Part shown: piece after piece, positions 58,456 through 64,000 of the stretch | How positions within the stretch are numbered: position 1 is the stretch's first letter | How the letters are laid out: the number at the start of each line of letters is the position of its first letter | Source of the DNA: Caprella mutica | Lineage: Eukaryota; Arthropoda; Malacostraca; Amphipoda; Caprellidae | Assembly (NCBI GenBank): GCA_947561585.1 | Contig: CANNZV010000334.1 | Span: 1 to 64,000, forward strand | Length of the DNA stretch: 64,000 nucleotides | Reading direction: 5' to 3' | The notes under the pieces: model-generated | Seen by the model: only the letters and a program-made list of their open reading frames with translations | Databases searched by the model: none | What the model was told of the DNA's origin: nothing | Made by a program: the position numbers and the translations under genes

Positions 58456-59083
58456 CGATTTATGATCACTATGATATTGTTATTTCACTATTGAGAAGTT
58501 TCAATGTATAATTTTTTGTCCATGGTTAATTTTTAAAACTAATATTTCACTTATGAGTGTATTACATATCATAGTTTAATTTATATTGAGCTTTCGAATA
58601 AATGGTTTAGATTTATAAGTTTGAGGTGGTTACTATACCACGTTGCATATTGACCCCAATTTTAATTACGATTTATGATCACTATGATATTGTTATTTCA
58701 CTATTGAGAAGTTTCAATGTATTATTTTTTGTCCATGGTTAATTTTTAAAACTAATATTTCACTTATGAGTGTATTACATATCATAGTTTAATTTATATT
58801 GAGCTTTCGAATAAATGGTTTAGATTTATAAGTTTGAGGTGGTTACTATACTGCGTTGCATATTGACCCCAATTTTAATTACGATTTATGATCACTATGA
58901 TATTGTTATTTCACTATTGGGTAGTTTCAATGTATAATTTTTTGTCCATGGTTAATTTTTAAAACTAATATTTCACTTATGAGTGTATTACATATCATAG
59001 TTTAATTTATATTGAGCTTTCGAATAAATGGTTTAGATTTATAAGTTTGAGGTGGTTACTATACTGCGTTGCATATTGACCCC
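58456..59083. repeat. 213-bp tandem repeat, three copies
   Basis: Copies start at 58456, 58669 and 58882 with CGATTTATGATCACTATGAT and end in GTTGCATATTGACCCCA. Almost identical. Confidence 0.95.
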
Positions 59084-61479
59084 ATTTATAATCTGTTTTT
59101 AAGTCTCTCGCAACAGTATTAAATATATTATTCGCTTATCTATAATATGTATTTTCCTGCATTTTATATTTATAAGTATATTAAAGGTGTATTATTACAA
59201 TGATAATGGGGTATTAAATGATATTTCCTTCATATTTATTTTTCCATTTTACTTCTTATGGCGCTTCATCTTCCTGTCTTATTACGAAATGACCAAATGA
59301 TCTCGCTGAACTGATATTATTGTAAACACGCAATAAAGCCGCGGAAAAGGCGAAATTCAAAAAGATGGCTGACTGACTGACAGACTATGATTTGATAAAG
59401 ATTCCTGGTGGTTCTGCAGGAATGTGTGCGGCAGGCATATAGCAGAGGAGATGAGTTCGTTCGTGGATGATAATGATGGGGGAGTTGGGTTCGGATTGGG
59501 AGGTCTTAAAAGAGATGGACATTAAGGAAAGGAAGAATATTGTTGATAGCTGCCTCTGGGAGGAGAGTACCTACCTACCTAGATGGAGAAGGGAAATAGA
59601 GAGTAAGAGTACATACCTACCTACACTGTTGTGGTACAGGGAAAAGGATATTATGGTATTTCATTTTGATGGCAAATTTCTGTCCGACAAAACATTTTTT
59701 GAATCTTGTCTCCAAAATCACCCAATTTGCCAAAAATGTGTCCAATAAACAATAATTACATGTAAACTTGGTAATTAATTAGGAAATGGTCAGCAAGGGT
59801 CCAAGTCCAAGATCAGTCAGTCTGCAGAATATGCCCGGCCAGTCTGCAGAATATGCCCGCGCCAGTTTGCAGAAACTGGTAAAGTGTTCGTAGAGATCTC
59901 AATTTTGTTCTCTGATAAATTAATGTAAACATAGACATAGGTAGGTGTTAATTCAGAATTGTTCGTAGCTAAATTAATGTAAATATACCTAGGTATAGGA
60001 AATAATTAAAAACTGTTCGTAGAGAATATCCCATATTCTTTAGACTGGTAATATGGAACATTTTTCTAAGACTCTGAGACAAATTTCCAAAAGTCAGTCA
60101 AATTTTAGAATGTTTAGAATCTCTGAGGATAACCTATTAGACCAAGTAATCCATATTTCAGAGACTGGAAAATTGTAAGCCAATTTTTGAGCCAAAATTT
60201 TTCAAAAAATCTGAGCCAAGCCAATTTGGCTCATTTTTTAAAGATTTCAAGCCAAAATTAACATGGGAACATAGGAGTTAATTCAAAATTTAAAGCCAAT
60301 TAGACATATCTGAGTTTTGACCATTTCAAATCTAAGCCAATTAATTGGCTTTAACTGACATACTCTTATACCCAGACTTCAGGAACTGGTAAACTGTTCT
60401 CCAAGAAATACTCAATTTTGGCTTCTGTTCACAGTAAAATATATGTAAATATAGGAGGAAATTAAGGTTTGTTCGCACAGAAAATGTTTAAAATGTCCCA
60501 TATTCTGCAGACTGGTCTTATACATGGCAAGTAATGAAGCATGTCCAAACTCGCCATTTTAATGGCGAGTTTGTGACAGTTATTTTGAGCCCTTTAATTG
60601 TAAATGGCGAGTTTTTTCTATTTTTCTCCTATGCTATAATGTTATTTTATTTTGGAGAGAATTAATGATCATTTTGGAGAAAATTTGTTGAATTTTGGAG
60701 AGAGATGGAGAGACAAATGGTGAGTTTATGAGACATACAATTTTACTTGGCGCGGCGGCGGCCGGCGGGCTGAGTATTAGACATGTCCCAAATTTGTTCG
60801 AAAGTTTAGCTTCAACTGACAGCTACTCTCAAACATTACTTATAAATTTGAATTGCCAGCCTGTGCCTGTAGAATCTTGTAAAGTGTTCTTCAAGAACCT
60901 TCAAAAGGAATAAAAATTGACTTTTCATAGCTTTTAGTTTTATAGTTAGTACGTATTAAAGTATATTACTGTATACCTATATATTTTCAGTGTCCTTGAT
61001 AGTGATAAGTAACATAGCTATGTGCCAGATTGTATTTGGTGGTAAATTCCAATGATATATCGTCACATTATCGGTAGATATTCAATTTCTCTTATAAAAA
61101 ATTCCTGCAATATCGGAGGATATTAAGCTATTAGCCTATTAATTCCTATATTACCATTAATTTTGGGAGGGGAAACTGGAAAAATGTTGGAGGACTAGAC
61201 AAATTGTTGGCAGCTATTTCTCAGATTTTTGAAAAAGTCAGAGGAGTTCAGTTCAGTGCACTGTGCACCAAATATAAACTGGGCTATGTGATGCTTTATA
61301 GAACATCTTTTTATTTCTAGGTGTTTTTGACATCGGTAATAGCTATTGTTGAATGGCAGTCAGTGAATGTCTCATTTCTGACTTAGTTTTAATTCTACAT
61401 TAAAGTAATAATTATATTTTCAGATACCACTAGTTATCTATATAATGACATTCACTCATTAAAATCATATAAGGTAGCT
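59084..61479. repeat. Non-coding upstream of the chromodomain gene, with repeats shared with 20-23 kb
   Basis: From about 59760 it has scattered AGTCTGCAGAATATG motifs. 60538-60780 matches about 21656-22190 with an internal deletion here, and 61030-61280 matches about 22560-22800. A frame at 59467-59748 shows no known domain. The probable last 5' UTR exon begins after TTTTCAG at about 61424. Confidence 0.55.
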
Positions 61480-63681
61480 ATGGATGATTCAAGTGTCTAC
61501 ATTGCAGAGAATATTCTTAAAAAGAGGAAACTAAAGGTAATTAATGTACTAATATAGCTACCTATCATTAAGTAGCTTATGGAAACTAAATATTGAAATT
61601 CGTCTTTCTTGCAAAAATTTATTAGCTATAAATATATTTGCTATATGGCTATTAGCTAGCTATATTTCCAGATATTTTGTACAATTAAAATTTTAAGAAA
61701 TTCATAGCTAGCTACTATTTATTGAATACTCATAGCTAATATATAATTATATATTTGAGGATATGTAGCTAGTCTTTTTTAGGCATAACTAGATTATGAA
61801 TAATTATTTTTTTATAGCTACTAGCTAGCTACATATAGGACTAAAGAAATACAATTTTGTAGCTACTTACTGCAGTAGCTAATTAGGTTTTAACGAATTA
61901 AGATAGCTATAACATTTTCCTCCAAAGTCACTTTTATTAATCAAGATATAACATTTTCTGCAGGGTCGGATTGAATATCTCGTAAAATGGAGTGGATGGT
62001 CTGATGAGTGAGTATTAATCAACTTAATCTCTCTCATGCTAGCTATTTAGATAGGTTTGTTGAGAACAAAAAAATATCATTTTTGTTTAGCTAGTTACCT
62101 ATTGAAATTTATACAGAATTGGCTTTTTAATTTTCTTCATAATTTTGCTCCTGTCATTTTAATACTAATGAACAGCTTCTCTCTAAAGCATATTTGAATA
62201 AAACTTCATTTGATTATAGCTAGTACCTAATCTTAAAATTTTGTATGCGACAATGAGAATTTTGTCTGATCTACTCCATAAGCTTTTCATATTTATTTCA
62301 GACATAATACATGGGAGCCATCAAGAAATATCTTGGACAAAAATCTTATTGATGATTTCAACACGTATGTGTCTAGAGTGTTGATGATATTTGATTATAT
62401 ATTTAGCTACTTGATGATAGCTATATCTAGTTTGTTAATTATTTTATTTTATTTATTTTTCTCAATAGCACTAAAAAAGCACCAATAAAGAAGAATGAGG
62501 AGGATGATCCAACAAGTGTAATTCTTAATGCTGACAGTACTGCAACTCATAATCCTCTAGATGACTTCAATTCTATTTATTCAGCTGTTAACAACACTAA
62601 CCTTGTTGAAAGCTCCAACGTGGACGCTTCTGTTGTGGTCTCTAGGCCCAAAGTTTCTCCTCTACATGTAACCTCACAAGATCACTATGAGTCCTTCAAA
62701 CCCACCAACGTTGACACTTCTGTTGTGGTCACTAGGCCCAGAGTTTCTCCTCTACATGTAATCTCACAAGATCACTATGAGTCCTTCAAACCCACCAACG
62801 TTGACACTTCTGTTGTGGTCACTAGGCCCAGAGTTTCTCCTCTACATGTAATCTCACAAGATCACTATGAGTCCTTCAAACCCACCAACGTTGACACTTC
62901 TGTTGTGGTCACTAGGCCCAGAGTTTCTCCTCTACATGTAACCTCACAAGATGACTATGAGTCCTTCAAACCCACCAACGTTGACACTTCTGTTGTGGTC
63001 ACTAGGCCCAGAGTTTCTCCTCTACATGTAACCTCACAAGATGACTATGAGTCCTTCAAACCCACCAACGTTTACACTTCTGTAGTGGTATCTAGGCCCA
63101 GAGTTTCTCCTCTACATGTAACCTCACAAGATCACTATGAGTCCTTCAAACCCACCAACGTTGACACTTCTGTTGTGGTCACTAGGCCCAGAGTTTCTCC
63201 TCTACATGTAACCTCACAAGATCACTATGAGTCCTTCAAACCCACCAACGTTGACACTTCTGTTGTGGTCACTAGGCCCAGAGTTTCTCCTCTACATGTA
63301 ATCTCACAAGATCACTATGAGTCCTTCAAACCCACCAACGTTGACACTTCTGTTGTGGTCTCTAGGCCCAGAGTTTCTCCTCTACATGTAACCTCACAAG
63401 ATGACTATGAGTCCTTCAAACCCACCAACATTGACACTTCTGTTGTGGACACAAACATGAACACAATTCCTGTTTGCTACTATGTAGTGCAAGATGCCAG
63501 CTGGTCTGACAATGGAGAACTACTACAAAATGCAATCGAGGTGAGTAGAACAATATTATGTAGAAATAATGATTTAAAAAATGTGAGTAAATTTCAGGTC
63601 ATTCAGTGTTCTCTGGGACTCAATTTATTTGATTTTGCCTCCTCAGTTGATCTTGTTCATATAATCCACCTTAATTTGTAA
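61480..63681 (+). CDS. Polycomb/CBX-like chromodomain protein with nine 30-residue repeats (5' part)
   Basis: Exons from splice signals: 61480-61536, 61964-62007, 62302-62364, 62469-63540, and 63598-63681 if the 57-bp intron is removed. The first three encode a chromodomain of about 55 residues: YIAENILKKR, then EYLVKWSGWSDE, then NTWEPSRNILD. Aromatic cage positions are filled (Tyr, Trp, Trp), so binding to methylated histone H3 (Lys27 or Lys9) is expected. NILD and the Asn-Thr-Trp-Glu-Pro core are closest to Polycomb/CBX. Exon 4 has an acidic/basic linker, then nine 30-residue repeats (62641-63450) and a short unique region. The 57-bp intron has GTGAGT...TTTCAG ends and is a multiple of three, so the frame is open either way; the stop is at 63679-63681. 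Later exons may replace this ending. Confidence 0.75.
62641..63450 (+). repeat. Nine in-frame 90-bp repeats in the chromodomain gene
   Basis: Each encodes a unit of the form SRPRVSPLHVTSQDHYESF followed by KPTNVDTSVVV. Units differ at few sites (T/S before RP, T/I after HV, H/D before YESF), mostly through single bases, so the expansion is recent and unlikely to be neutral noise in a dead gene. Confidence 0.95.
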
Positions 63682-64000
63682 TCAGTTTTGATTGGAAGTA
63701 AAAAAATTAGTATGATAATTCATAAGATTATGATATTTTAATGTTTTTTTTATCTAGTTATCTGTCAGTTAGGCTTGTAGTGTGTCTAGTCTCTGACAGA
63801 TAAAATATTGCTGGCAACAATATTCTAGATAATTGGGAGCCAAGTCAGTTAAATGGATTTTTTCTTTCTATTTTATCTCTACGAGGTTAGATTATTCATT
63901 CCAGCCTTTACTCTCATTATCATGAAGTATGCCTTTTTGTTCCATTGTATTAGCTATGTTGTTTGAGTAATTTGATGTTCTTATGATTCAGTATACATTT
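63682..64000 (+). other. Non-coding 3' flank or intron of the chromodomain gene
   Basis: AT-rich with no clear frame. It could be 3' UTR or the next intron. Confidence 0.4.

Noticed and set aside
59467..59748. 93-codon ORF with a CLQNHPICQKC motif
   Set aside because: Too few cysteines for a zinc finger, repeat-derived composition in the middle, and no other support.

Overview
The window is AT-rich eukaryotic DNA from an invertebrate animal: spliced genes with GT-AG introns, a Polycomb-type chromodomain gene, a Polinton/Maverick, a Copia retrotransposon, a retroviral-type envelope gene, and many TIR elements, MITEs and satellites. I cannot name the species. Introns in the chromodomain gene are short (57 to about 430 bp), and the TAGCTA-rich texture at 61.6-62.4 kb is notable, but neither settles the taxon.

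Layout. 1-3.7 kb: the end of an LTR element, with an env-like frame open to the left edge and a probable 3' LTR. 3.7-10.0 kb: non-coding DNA with a pogo-like TIR element (3713-5334), a MITE (7058-7485) and a 1.5 kb repeat that recurs at 56.3 kb. 10.7-47.2 kb: an intronless RING-finger gene (two in-frame stops) split by a Polinton at 11512-46997. The Polinton has 6-bp target duplications (CATGCT) and inverted repeats of about 1.15 kb. It is about 15.8 kb without later insertions, but 35.5 kb now because three elements landed in it: a 13.0 kb TIR element inside a spliced gene (13491-26530), a degenerate Tc1/mariner inside the packaging ATPase (29069-30613), and a Copia element inside the right TIR (41237-46317).

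The Polinton carries, mostly on the minus strand, a spliced gene of unknown function, two small conserved Polinton-type proteins, an integrase, an A32-like ATPase, a coiled-coil protein, an adenain-like protease, a double-jelly-roll major capsid protein, a small basic protein, a penton-like minor capsid protein and a protein-primed DNA polymerase B. A plus-strand gene of unknown function sits by the right TIR. The capsid, penton, protease and most small virion-type genes are open end to end; integrase, ATPase and polymerase are all broken. The polymerase seems to be preceded by an array of small exons bounded by phase-1 introns, apparently duplicated from one another; a related exon occurs in the spliced gene at the other end of the element.

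47.2-61.4 kb: two more copies, in opposite orientation, of a 2.4 kb element family also found inside the 13 kb insertion (TIR starting CCCA, 2-bp A/T duplications), one carrying a Helentron-like insertion; a fragment resembling a non-LTR retrotransposon ORF1; the second copy of the 8.1 kb repeat; satellites; and repeats shared with 20-23 kb. 61.4 kb to the end: the 5' part of a Polycomb/CBX-like chromodomain gene with nine tandem 30-residue repeats.
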